Source of the DNA: JAJAZB01 sp965249815
GTDB taxonomy: Bacteria > Bacteroidota > Bacteroidia > Cytophagales > Spirosomataceae
Length of the DNA stretch: 64,000 nt
Assembly: GCA_965249815.1 (NCBI GenBank)
Contig: CBDFMV010000003.1
Location: 372,001-436,000, forward strand
Direction of reading: 5' to 3'
Each line of letters begins with the position of its first letter. Positions within the stretch are counted from its first letter, which is position 1. The notes under the pieces were generated by a model. It ran no database searches, was not told where the DNA came from, and saw nothing but the letters and a program-made list of their open reading frames with translations. Position numbers and translations under genes: made by a program. Below, piece after piece: positions 47,663 to 55,604 of the stretch.

Positions 47663-48877
47663 TTAAAGGGCGAAACGAATACCCACGATAATGGGGATCA
47701 ATTCGACGATGCAAAGGTAGGAAAAAAGGTAGAGGTTTTTGACCGAAGCCAATTTATTTAGCGAAAAGTACAACAGCAGCAGCCGGGCCAGGAAGAACAA
47801 AACCACCGGCACGAACATGTACTTTTCGACCTGCGCGCCCGCCGCCGGAAACGACGCCACCAGCACCATCATCACCAGCAGCAACCCACTGAAAAACAGG
47901 CTCGATGCCTGGATGATTTTGAAAAAATGGTAATCCACCACGCGCTCGAAGCGGTACAGGCTGCCGAGCAGGTTGAGGACGACGTACTTGCCGATGAGCA
48001 ACACGAACACGAGCAGGGCGATTTCCCCGAAATTCAGCAGCAGGTCGGCCAGTGTCTGGCCTTCACGCAGCAGGGCCTGGGTGGAAAACAAATCCACGTT
48101 TTCGTTGGCCACGAGCATGTACAGGTACGCCAGCATCAGGCTCAGGTGCAGCACGAAAAACAGCGTGCTGATGTCGAGGCTGCGGTTGAGCGACAGCGCC
48201 GGGTCGCGGGGGTTGATGGTGAGCAAGTCGCGCGGACTGTAAAATCGCGTGAACGCCTTGTGGTACACCAGGTACAGCCCCGCGTAACAGAACAGCAGCA
48301 GCAACCCGGCCAGGCCGAAAAAGTTGGTAAAGGTGTCGCCATCGGGCCGGGGTTTGGCCAGGAGCAGGTTGCCGCTGACGGCCACGGGTTTCTGGTTGGC
48401 CGTGCGGCGGTAGCCCAGCAGCACCCGCGCCTGTTGCGGACCCGTTTTGCGCCCGTAAAACGTCAGCAGCACGTCGGGTGTGCGGTAGCGGCGGTACAGG
48501 CTGTCCACGCTCAGCACGGCCCAGGTGCCGACCGGAATCTGCCGTTGCAGCGAGGCGTTGATAAACAGGTAGCTTTCGTCCTCGGCGAAACAGAGCAGTT
48601 GGTAGTGCCGGTTGGTTTCGACGTTCAGAAACAAACTGAACGAACTGTACTTCTGGTGGCGCTCCGGCAGGTAGGGCACGTAGGTTTTCACGCCCTCGTC
48701 GTACACCTGCCAGTCGTCGGCAAAATCATGGACGAGGTAGTAGCTGCGGTCGGGGCCGACGCCCTGCGCGTGGGAGTGAAAAGTGAAAAGTGAAAAGTGA
48801 AAAGTAAGAACAAGGCCCAAAACCAAAAACCTGTGAGCCAAAGGCAGGCCCACAGGTTTGGTTTTTTGCAGCAACAT
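47663..48877 (-). CDS. DUF4271 domain membrane protein
   Basis: The protein has a signal-like start, a beta-rich domain of about 170 residues, and six to seven membrane helices (from LAGLLLLFCYAGLYLVYH to LYLFSYLCIVELIPIIVGI) that form DUF4271. Function unknown; it is a regular neighbour of hemD. ATG 48877 gives 404 residues, but codons there overlap a terminator-like hairpin (CCTGTG...CACAGG, about 48829-48857) that probably belongs to sucD, so a TTG near 48850 may be the start. The hydrophobic core TFHFSLFTFH of the signal is encoded by a GTGAAAA heptamer array. Confidence 0.88.
   Translation of the reverse strand: MLLQKTKPVGLPLAHRFLVLGLVLTFHFSLFTFHSHAQGVGPDRSYYLVHDFADDWQVYDEGVKTYVPYLPERHQKYSSFSLFLNVETNRHYQLLCFAEDESYLFINASLQRQIPVGTWAVLSVDSLYRRYRTPDVLLTFYGRKTGPQQARVLLGYRRTANQKPVAVSGNLLLAKPRPDGDTFTNFFGLAGLLLLFCYAGLYLVYHKAFTRFYSPRDLLTINPRDPALSLNRSLDISTLFFVLHLSLMLAYLYMLVANENVDLFSTQALLREGQTLADLLLNFGEIALLVFVLLIGKYVVLNLLGSLYRFERVVDYHFFKIIQASSLFFSGLLLVMMVLVASFPAAGAQVEKYMFVPVVLFFLARLLLLYFSLNKLASVKNLYLFSYLCIVELIPIIVGIRFAL
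48776..48803. repeat. Heptamer array GTGAAAA x4 inside the DUF4271 gene
   Basis: Four exact copies of GTGAAAA (48776-48803) lie in the coding region for the signal peptide. An inverted set lies at 48905-48937 over the sucD stop. Confidence 0.9.
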
Positions 48878-48904
48878 GGAAAACGGAACGAGCGCCTTCA
48901 AGCC

Positions 48905-48937
48905 CAACTTTTCACTTTTCACTCTTCGCTTTTCACT
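48905..48937. repeat. Heptamer array GTGAAAA (minus strand) over the end of sucD
   Basis: On the minus strand GTGAAAA GCGAAGA GTGAAAA GTGAAAA GTTGGG. It encodes the last residues of SucD (VVKSEE) and contains its stop codon TGA (48919-48921). Confidence 0.9.
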
Positions 48938-49818
48938 ACCGACGCTTCCTCCAGCGCTTTCACCATCGTTTCGCCGATGAGCGCGGGCGATTCCACCACG
49001 TGGATGCCGCACTCGCGCATAATGCGCATTTTGGCGGCGGCGGTGTCGTCGGCTCCGCCGATGATGGCCCCGGCGTGGCCCATCCGGCGGCCTTTCGGGG
49101 CGGTCTGGCCGGCGATGAACCCCACCACGGGCTTGCGGTTGCCGTCGGCCCGGATCCAGTTGGCGGCTTCGGCTTCCATGCCGCCGCCAATTTCGCCAAT
49201 CATCACGATGCCCTCGGTTTCGGGGTCGTTCATGAGCAGTTCAACAGCCTCTTTCGTGGTCGTACCGATGATCGGGTCGCCGCCGATGCCAATGGCCGTG
49301 GTTTGGCCCAGGCCCGCTTTAGTGAGTTGGTCGACGGCCTCGTAGGTGAGCGTGCCCGACTTCGAGACGATGCCGATTTTACCTTTCTTGAAAATGAACC
49401 CCGGCATGATGCCCACCTTGCACTCTTCGGCGGTCATGACGCCGGGGCAGTTGGGGCCGATGAGCGTCACGCCCCGGTCTTTCACGTATTCCTTGGCGTA
49501 AATCATGTCTTTCGTCGGGATGCCCTCGGTGATGGCGATGATCACCCCGATGCCCGCGTCAGCGGCTTCCATGATGGCGTCGGCGGCAAAGGCGGGCGGC
49601 ACGAAAATAATGCTGACGTCGGCCCCGGTCTGGTCCACGGCGTCCTGCACGGTGTTGAACACGGGCTTGCCGAGGTGCAGGCTACCGCCCTTGCCGGGCG
49701 TGACGCCGCCCACCACGTTGGTGCCGTATTCGAGCATCTGCTGGGCGTGGAACGACCCTTCCGAACCCGTAAATCCCTGGACGATAACCTTGGAAGCCTT
49801 GTTGACTAAAACGCTCAT
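48919..49818 (-). CDS. sucD: Succinate-CoA ligase, alpha subunit
   Basis: SucD binds CoA and carries the phospho-histidine of succinyl-CoA synthetase in the citric acid cycle. The 299-residue protein has the CoA fold (MSVLVNKASKVIVQGFTGSEGSFHAQQMLEYGTNVVGGV), the GPNCPGVM motif and the active-site segment AGQTAPKGRRMGHAGAIIGG with the catalytic His. ATG 49818 is the natural start; the frame is open beyond it. The beta subunit gene is not in the window. The last residues (VVKSEE) come from a heptamer repeat. Confidence 0.97.
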   Translation of the reverse strand: MSVLVNKASKVIVQGFTGSEGSFHAQQMLEYGTNVVGGVTPGKGGSLHLGKPVFNTVQDAVDQTGADVSIIFVPPAFAADAIMEAADAGIGVIIAITEGIPTKDMIYAKEYVKDRGVTLIGPNCPGVMTAEECKVGIMPGFIFKKGKIGIVSKSGTLTYEAVDQLTKAGLGQTTAIGIGGDPIIGTTTKEAVELLMNDPETEGIVMIGEIGGGMEAEAANWIRADGNRKPVVGFIAGQTAPKGRRMGHAGAIIGGADDTAAAKMRIMRECGIHVVESPALIGETMVKALEEASVVKSEE

Positions 49819-49845
49819 GACTGGGTGATTAGGGAAAATTTTTGC

Positions 49846-49853
49846 CAAAGGTA
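49846..49853 (-). promoter_or_regulatory. Candidate -7 box of sucD
   Basis: TACCTTTG on the minus strand, an exact TAnnTTTG match, 27 bp upstream of the sucD start. The -33 region is G+C-rich without TTTG. Confidence 0.5.
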
Positions 49854-50051
49854 ACCAGCCCGGGGGGAATGGAAGGCGGCGGGACGGAAATTTTTGGGGA
49901 ACCAGCGGCAAACGTTGCCTACCGACTGATGAGCGTCGTTGGCGTTGATAGACGCTTGACTTCCGAATTCTTTTCACGACCTACCTTCGCTCTTTTGCCG
50001 TATTTTGGTACCCGGTTGGCGGCTGGCTTCTCCCCGCTCCTACCGCCCTGC

Positions 50052-50879
50052 ATGACCTGCCAAACCTGTGGTAATCCCCACCAAGCCAAGTTCTGCCCGA
50101 ACTGCGGCGAGAAGAAGCACGACCCACACGGCCTGACGGTCCGGCATTTTGCCGAGGAAACCCTCGAAGGCTTCACCCACTTCGACCACCGCTTTTTCCG
50201 GTCGGTGCGGGCGCTGCTTTTCAAACCGGGCTTCCTGACGGCCGAGTTCGTGCGGGGGCGGCGAATGTTGTACATGCTGCCGCTGCCGCTTTTTCTGGTT
50301 TGCAACCTGCTGTTCTTCTTTTTCCAGACCAACAACGTCTTCAACCAGCCGCTGAGCAGTTTCGTGGGGTATCAGCCATACACATCCTTCGGGACGCAGG
50401 CCGCCGTCCGGCGCGCGCTGCTGGCTTCGGGCGAAAGTGAGGCGGTTTTTCAAAGCCGCTTCAACACGGCGATGGCGACGGCCTCCAAATCGTACTTAGT
50501 CGTGCTGATTCCCGCGTTTGCGCTGGTGCTGGCGCTGTTGTTTGCCGGGCGGCGGCGCACCTTCATCGAACATGTGCTCCTGTCCACGCACTTTTACGCG
50601 TTCATGCTCCTGTTTTACCTGATCCAGACGGCCGTGCTGTATTTCCCCGTTCGGTGGCTGGCCAACCAGACCGGCGACTCGTCCCTGCTCGACGCGGTGT
50701 TCAGCCTGAGTGGCGTGGCGGTTTTCGCCGTGTACCTGTTCCTGGCGTTCCGGCGGTTTTACCAAACCAACCGGTTCTGGTCGGCCACGGCGGCCCTGCT
50801 CAGCAGCGTGGCGTTCGTGGGGCTTATGGTGGGCTACCGGATGCTGCTGTTTTACAAAATCACCGGGTTCGGGCACTGA
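50052..50879 (+). CDS. DUF3667 domain protein
   Basis: The 275-residue protein starts with a zinc ribbon (CQTCGNPHQAKFCPNCGEKK: two CxxC pairs), then the DUF3667 motif (FRSVRALLFKPGFLTAEFVRGRRMLYMLPLPLFLVCNLLFFFF) and about five membrane helices. Function unknown; the family is common in Bacteroidota. ATG 50052 is chosen because it begins exactly at the ribbon; the frame is open to 49842. Confidence 0.9.
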   Translation: MTCQTCGNPHQAKFCPNCGEKKHDPHGLTVRHFAEETLEGFTHFDHRFFRSVRALLFKPGFLTAEFVRGRRMLYMLPLPLFLVCNLLFFFFQTNNVFNQPLSSFVGYQPYTSFGTQAAVRRALLASGESEAVFQSRFNTAMATASKSYLVVLIPAFALVLALLFAGRRRTFIEHVLLSTHFYAFMLLFYLIQTAVLYFPVRWLANQTGDSSLLDAVFSLSGVAVFAVYLFLAFRRFYQTNRFWSATAALLSSVAFVGLMVGYRMLLFYKITGFGH

Positions 50880-50895
50880 GGGCGCGGGGTGATTT

Positions 50896-52047
50896 TTACC
50901 TCGCCCCCACTGCGGGCGCCAGCAACGGCAGTCCGACCCGGAAGGAAGCCTCGTCGTCGTGAACGACGATTTCCGAATGGTCGAGCAACGCGTACTTCAT
51001 CATGATGTTTTGCAAACCGATGCCGTTGGAGGCCACGGCGACCTTCTTCCGCTGAAGGTTGTTTTCGACAAACAGCCGCCCGCCCTGGGTGTAGAGCCGG
51101 ATGGTCAGCGGCAGGGCGGACGAAATCACGTTGTGCTTGATGGCGTTTTCGACCAGAAGCTGAAGCGTCAGCGGCGGCAACCGGTGCGTCAGGTACCGCT
51201 CTTCGACGGCCGTCTGGAGGTGAATGCCGTCACCATAGCGGGTTTTGAGCAGGTGGAAATACGCCTGAATGAATTGCAGTTCGTCGGCCAGCGGGCACAG
51301 GTCGCGGTTGTTTTGCTGGAGCAGGTAGCGGTACACGGAGGCCAGTTCGTCAAGAAACCGCTCGGCCTGGGGCGCGTCGGTGGCAATGAGTGCCGAAAGC
51401 GAGTTGAGGTTGTTGAAGAGAAAGTGCGGATTGATCTGCGTTTTCAGCGACTCCAACTGGCTTTGCAGGTTCGCCTTTTTGAGTTCCTGACCTTCGGTGT
51501 ACGCCACCCGCCAGCGCCGGTAGAGGTAGATGCCTTCGAAAAACGCCGCGACCTGAATCGTGCCCGCCACCGACACGAGCGTGTTGAAAAAATAGGGTTT
51601 GAACAGCCGGTAATCTTCGCCGGGAAACAGCCCGATGGCCTGGTAAACGACTGTCTGGGTGATGCGGATGAGGCTCGAAAACACCAGGAACCAGGCCAGT
51701 TGAAACAGCACCCGCTGGCGCGTCTGGGCCAGGTCGGGGAAGCGCCGCCGCGAGAAAATGATGCCCCAGCGGTTGCATTCCCACACCACGATGGTGCCGA
51801 AAATAAAGAAAAGTGGAATTCGCCAATCGTCGGGATACGGCAGGTTTGTGTAGCCGTACATCACCCATTGCCCGGCGAGCGCCAGCAGCGGCACACCGAC
51901 CCACCGCATCCACGTGTCGTCGAGGCGCTGCGTCGTGCCTTTACCCGGCAAACCGGGCGCGGTCGGGCGCGGGTCGGCAGACTGCTGCTTTTCACCAATG
52001 ACTTCCTCCGACTGCTGCAAGGGAAATGAAGCGAATAAAGTTGGCAA
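50896..52047 (-). CDS. LytS/YehU-type sensor histidine kinase
   Basis: The 383-residue protein has four membrane helices (residues about 50-180), a short coiled coil, the His_kinase (PF06580) motif ESLKTQINPHFLFNNLNSLSALI with the phospho-acceptor H, and an ATPase end with LVENAIKHN and GIGLQNIMMKY. Such kinases normally pair with a LytTR response regulator, but none lies within the window; the divergent neighbour is a secreted protein. Confidence 0.93.
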   Translation of the reverse strand: MPTLFASFPLQQSEEVIGEKQQSADPRPTAPGLPGKGTTQRLDDTWMRWVGVPLLALAGQWVMYGYTNLPYPDDWRIPLFFIFGTIVVWECNRWGIIFSRRRFPDLAQTRQRVLFQLAWFLVFSSLIRITQTVVYQAIGLFPGEDYRLFKPYFFNTLVSVAGTIQVAAFFEGIYLYRRWRVAYTEGQELKKANLQSQLESLKTQINPHFLFNNLNSLSALIATDAPQAERFLDELASVYRYLLQQNNRDLCPLADELQFIQAYFHLLKTRYGDGIHLQTAVEERYLTHRLPPLTLQLLVENAIKHNVISSALPLTIRLYTQGGRLFVENNLQRKKVAVASNGIGLQNIMMKYALLDHSEIVVHDDEASFRVGLPLLAPAVGAR

Positions 52048-52127
52048 ACCGATTGGCCGACCGGCACAAGTTAGAAGAACGTCGCCCCCGGTTTATAACT
52101 TAGGGCCATTATTTTTGGGACCAGGTG

Positions 52128-52226
52128 TTTCTCGCAGACATCCGCAGATGAAACCCCGCAGATGTTCACAGAAAATTGATTTTGCGTAAATCTGCGGGGT
52201 TTCATCTGCGGATGTCTGCGAGAAAC
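52128..52226. repeat. Long inverted repeat (CGCAGAYATCCGCAGATG family)
   Basis: Arms of 36-37 nt (52128-52164 and 52191-52226) beginning GTTTCTCGCAGACATCCGC pair along their whole length with a single 1-nt bulge, around a 26-nt AT-rich loop. It lies between two divergent genes, so it is not a terminator at the end of either. Confidence 0.92.
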
Positions 52227-52253
52227 GCCAAACAGCCTCTTCACCGGTTTTCC

Positions 52254-53555
52254 ATGAAAAAAACAGCCGCTCCGCTCGTCCTCGTCGTGTGCCTCACCGC
52301 GTTTCTGTCGCCACCCGCGCGGAAGCCCGCCGCCGGTACGCCGAAAGCCGTGCTGATTCCCACCAAAAAATTCCTGTTCAATTCCTTCGTCGACTGCAAC
52401 ATGGCCGAAGCCTGGGTGGGCGACACGTTCCGGATTTTTCCGGGAAAATACGGCGAAGACCCGCTCTGGGGCGATTCGCGCGAGTTGAAATACGCCGACG
52501 GCCGCAACGCCGACGAGGCCTTCCTGCGGAAATCCAGCGAATTCACCGAACCAAAGATGCCCAAAAATGCGCCGGTTCACCAGCCCGGCCTGCACGGCGC
52601 GGTGTGGTTTGAAACCGTGTACCAGGATGCGCGCGACAAAAGCGGCAAAACCCTTTTCGCCGTGTACCACAACGAAAACTACCCCGCTACCCTGCCCTAC
52701 GACGCCAAAACCGGCGAAGGGTATAAGGCCGGGAACTGGCCGGAGGGCCTGAAAGAAGCCGATTCGCCCGCCGCCGTGTGCCGGATTGGCATCATGAAAT
52801 CGGTGGACGGCGGGCGCAGTTGGGCCAACAAGGGCCTGTTTCTCGAAGACCACCAGCCCCGGCTCATCCTCAAACCGCACAACACCTCCAAAACCTTCGC
52901 CGGGGGCGTGGGCGACCCGTCGGCGGTAGCCAGTGGCGGATACCTCTACCTGTTTTACGGCGAGTACGGCTACCCCGGCACCTACAACCCCGCCACCTAC
53001 GACCGCACGAAGGAGGCAAGCGGCCAGTGCATCAGCGTGGCCCGCATCCGGCTGGCCGACCTCGAAAATCCCGTCGGGAAGGCCCGCCGCTGGGACGGCA
53101 GCGGCTTCAACGCCCGACCCGACGGCGTGGGCGCGCCCATTGCGGCGTTGCAGATTCCCCGCGCCAGCGGCGGCGGCGCAGCCTCCTCGCCCACGGGCGG
53201 CTTTCACTGGGGGCCGTCGGTGAGTTGGAATTCGTACCTCAATTGCTGGGTGATGCTGATGGGGAAAGTCGAAGGAACCTCCTGGAAAGGCAGTGGGCTG
53301 TACGTTTCGTTCAACCAGAACGCCGACCTCGGAGCCGGAAAAAACGCGCAGGCCTGGTCGAAACCGCAGTTGCTCGTCGAGCGCCCCGGCCACATTCTCT
53401 GGTACCCGTCGCTGCAACCCCTCAACACGCCCGACGATGTGGCCAACCGCCGCACCTGCCTGAAACTCGGCCAGAAAGCCCGGCTGTTTTTCAAGGACAT
53501 GGACGGGCCAAAAAGCGAGTATTTGTCGGAGTATTTGGTGGAATTTAAAAAGTAG
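52254..53555 (+). CDS. Secreted Asp-box (BNR) beta-propeller-like protein
   Basis: The 433-residue protein has a signal peptide (MKKTAAPLVLVVCLTAFLSPPA) and propeller-like features: an Asp-box SVDGGRSWANKG, VGDPSAVASGGYLYLFYGEYG, GPSVSWNSYLNCWVMLMG and ISVARIRLADL. This pattern is that of sialidase-like or GH43/GH130-like carbohydrate-active proteins, so it may be a glycosidase. Catalytic residues cannot be assigned. It ends LSEYLVEFKK. Confidence 0.7.
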   Translation: MKKTAAPLVLVVCLTAFLSPPARKPAAGTPKAVLIPTKKFLFNSFVDCNMAEAWVGDTFRIFPGKYGEDPLWGDSRELKYADGRNADEAFLRKSSEFTEPKMPKNAPVHQPGLHGAVWFETVYQDARDKSGKTLFAVYHNENYPATLPYDAKTGEGYKAGNWPEGLKEADSPAAVCRIGIMKSVDGGRSWANKGLFLEDHQPRLILKPHNTSKTFAGGVGDPSAVASGGYLYLFYGEYGYPGTYNPATYDRTKEASGQCISVARIRLADLENPVGKARRWDGSGFNARPDGVGAPIAALQIPRASGGGAASSPTGGFHWGPSVSWNSYLNCWVMLMGKVEGTSWKGSGLYVSFNQNADLGAGKNAQAWSKPQLLVERPGHILWYPSLQPLNTPDDVANRRTCLKLGQKARLFFKDMDGPKSEYLSEYLVEFKK

Positions 53556-53588
53556 GAAGAGGATTTTTGGTGTTGTAAAGAAGAACTT

Positions 53589-54250
53589 GGCAGGCCACTG
53601 CGCCCGGAGGGGTTTTCGGTAAAGGTCGTTCGCATCCTACGAGCAACGGCGGGGTTAAAAACTCCCGCGAGTGAGACCGAAAAAAAAGATCAGCCGTTTC
53701 CTTGCTTTGCATCTATGGCGCATTAACTTTGAGCCCTATTTTTACCGTTCAAACGGCAGATATATCTTCAATCTAAAGCCAAATTCAAATCATTTAATTT
53801 AAAATCAAATTCATTTACGATAAAAACGTTAAATATTTTATTTATTCTGATTTATGATAGCCATTAATAATAATAAATTCTCATCTCTTAATATCATGGA
53901 AGACAGCGATTTAACTGGAAATTTTGGGCAATTTACTTTTGATTTTCTCTCAGGAAATGAAACCAAAGTAATCCTGCTATTCCAATATGATTTCAATTAC
54001 GATAATTCGAGCCCAATGTTTTGGATTGATCGTTGCGATGAAAGCGATAATTATGCAAGGATAGAGGAGTTTAGAAGCGAGAGTTTAAATGAGGTATTAT
54101 CTTTTTTCAATTCATTAAATGAAGAAGGAAGAATTGGAATGCGTCTTCTTCACAAATGGTCTTGAAGAAATGAATGAGAACGATTCCCGATGTCGCTCGC
54201 AGGATGCGAGCGACCTTTATCGAAAATCCCTCCGGGCGCAGTAGCCTGCC
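53589..54250. mobile_element. AT-rich gene flanked by inverted copies of a 60-bp repeat
   Basis: The left repeat (53589-53648, starting GGCAGGCCACTGCGCCCGGA) and the right repeat (54189-54250, ending with GGGCGCAGTAGCCTGCC) are inverted copies over about 60 bp, with some seven or eight differences. Each contains CGGAGGG...TTTTCGGTAAAGGTCG and a hairpin of the form CGCTCGC-AGGAT-GCGAGCG. Between them is an AT-rich stretch with one small gene. There is no transposase, so it would need help from elsewhere. Each repeat could also be an independent dispersed repeat. Confidence 0.65.
53854..54165 (+). CDS. AT-rich hypothetical protein inside the inverted repeats
   Basis: The 103-residue acidic protein (MIAINNNKFSSLNIMEDSDLTGNFGQFTFDFLSGNETKVILLF...) is soluble, with alternating strands and one last helix. 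Its A+T content is far above that of the neighbours, a sign of transfer. The fold could be an immunity-protein type, as small acidic proteins of this kind often are, but I recognise no family. Confidence 0.65.
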   Translation: MIAINNNKFSSLNIMEDSDLTGNFGQFTFDFLSGNETKVILLFQYDFNYDNSSPMFWIDRCDESDNYARIEEFRSESLNEVLSFFNSLNEEGRIGMRLLHKWS

Positions 54251-54333
54251 GAACCCCGTTCGCTACCCAAATAAGTCCAAGTCCAGGTTCAGCAAACCCG
54301 CAGTATTTCGGCACCGGCTTTAGCCCGGCGCTC

Positions 54334-54978
54334 CTATTCCTTCAACAACGCCCGAATGTCGTCCACCAGCCGCTCGGTGTCCAACGCCTGGGTGCCTTTG
54401 TACAACCCGCGAATCCGGCCGGTGCGGTCCACGAGCACGAGGTGCTCGGTGTGCAGGAATTGGGTGGAGTCGCTGGTCAGGCCGGGCGTTTCCTCGGCAA
54501 AATACGAGCGCCGGGCCAGCGTGTAAATCGCCGCTTTCGGGCCGGTGAGCAGGTGCCATTTTCCTGCCTGCACCCGGTGCTGCTGCGCGTATTCCCGCAG
54601 CCGCGCCACCGAATCAGCCCAGGGCATCACGCTGAACGACAGCAGCACCAGGTCCGGCTGGTCGGCAAAGGCCGTCTGCACCTGGCTGAAAGCGGCGGTC
54701 AGTTTGGGGCAGGTGGCGGGGCAGCGGGTGAAAAAGAAATTGGCGACGTGAATCTTTCCCCGCACCGTTTGCTCCGTCACAACTGCCCCGGTCTGGTCGG
54801 TGAGTCGGAATTTCCCAACCGTATGGGCGATGCGCGGCGCGGCCTCGGTCGGCGTGGCAAACCAGTGGGGCGTGAAATCGGGCGTGCCGTAATACGGCAC
54901 GTCGGAACCGGGCGAAGACTGGCAGGCCAGCAGCGCCGCCAGGATTCCGGGGCTAAAACGAAACGCGCGACGCGGCAT
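54334..54978 (-). CDS. SCO1/SenC family copper protein
   Basis: The 214-residue protein has a lipoprotein signal (ILAALLACQSS), a thioredoxin fold with the copper site FFFTRCPATCPK (CxxxC) and the distant His in FLHTEHLVLVD. SCO proteins bring copper to the CuA site of cytochrome oxidase or guard thiols in the periplasm. It is the last gene of the operon starting with the sigma factor at 57854. Its start overlaps the end of the YwqK gene by 26 bp. Confidence 0.93.
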   Translation of the reverse strand: MPRRAFRFSPGILAALLACQSSPGSDVPYYGTPDFTPHWFATPTEAAPRIAHTVGKFRLTDQTGAVVTEQTVRGKIHVANFFFTRCPATCPKLTAAFSQVQTAFADQPDLVLLSFSVMPWADSVARLREYAQQHRVQAGKWHLLTGPKAAIYTLARRSYFAEETPGLTSDSTQFLHTEHLVLVDRTGRIRGLYKGTQALDTERLVDDIRALLKE

Positions 54979-55480
54979 TGACGCAGGGGTTTTGGCCTGT
55001 CAGGCCGTAATTCCGGCCCTTGCGGACTTCGTAATTGGCCAGCAACCGCCCGTCGGTATCCCAGAGCAGTTGCCGACCGGTTTCGTGGCCTTCGGTGTAG
55101 TGCCGGCGCTCGGCGGGCTGCCCGTTGGCAAACCAGCTTTCCGACGGGCCTTCCATCAAGTCAGCGGCGTAGGTATGGCGAAAGCGGCGTTGCCCCCCCT
55201 CCCACCAACCCCGGTGCGTGCCTTCCCGCCGCCCGGCTTCGTAGGTTCGCTCTTCAGCTTTTCGGTGGTTCGGGTGCCAGGAAACCGCCGTGCCGTTGAG
55301 TTTCCCGTCCCGAAACGGCTCGATTGACAGCGTGTCGCCGTTGAGGTAAAACGCCATCACCGTGCCCGTAAACGGCGTTTTCCGGTAAAAAAGCAAAGGC
55401 CCGGCCTGGTGCAGCGCCGGGTCGGTGCGCCGCACGACGCGCTGGGGAGCGTCGGTGGTCTGGCACGCGGCCAGCCACAT
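54953..55480 (-). CDS. YwqK-like (MORN repeat) lipoprotein
   Basis: The protein has repeats of the toxin-antitoxin YwqK/MORN type: GTVMAFYLNGDTLSIEPFRDGKLNGTAVSWHPNHRKAEERTYEAGRREGTHRGWWEGGQ... with lengths near 22 residues. A lipobox (LLGMWLAAC) is present. The start is doubtful: ATG 55480 gives a very short signal, and further upstream the frame runs into an inverted repeat (55519-55602) without a good start codon, so that repeat may have replaced the native one. Confidence 0.8.
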   Translation of the reverse strand: MWLAACQTTDAPQRVVRRTDPALHQAGPLLFYRKTPFTGTVMAFYLNGDTLSIEPFRDGKLNGTAVSWHPNHRKAEERTYEAGRREGTHRGWWEGGQRRFRHTYAADLMEGPSESWFANGQPAERRHYTEGHETGRQLLWDTDGRLLANYEVRKGRNYGLTGQNPCVNAASRVSF

Positions 55481-55518
55481 ACCAAGCAGGAAGATCTTAA
55501 GCAGAAACCGGTGGCTAC

Positions 55519-55602
55519 TTTCACCCCCAACCCCCTCAAGGGGGCTTTTCGTTGCTAAACCATTCCGGGCAAAAAGCCCCCTTGAGGGGGTTGGGGGTGA
55601 AA
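55519..55602. repeat. Inverted repeat CCCCCAACCCCCTCAAGGGGG
   Basis: TTTCACCCCCAACCCCCTCA... (55519-55549) and its complement (55572-55602) form a stem of about 31 bp around a 22-nt loop. It lies between the YHYH and YwqK genes. It is a typical dispersed repeat of Bacteroidota and can act as an attenuator in the operon. Confidence 0.9.
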
Positions 55603-55604
55603 TT

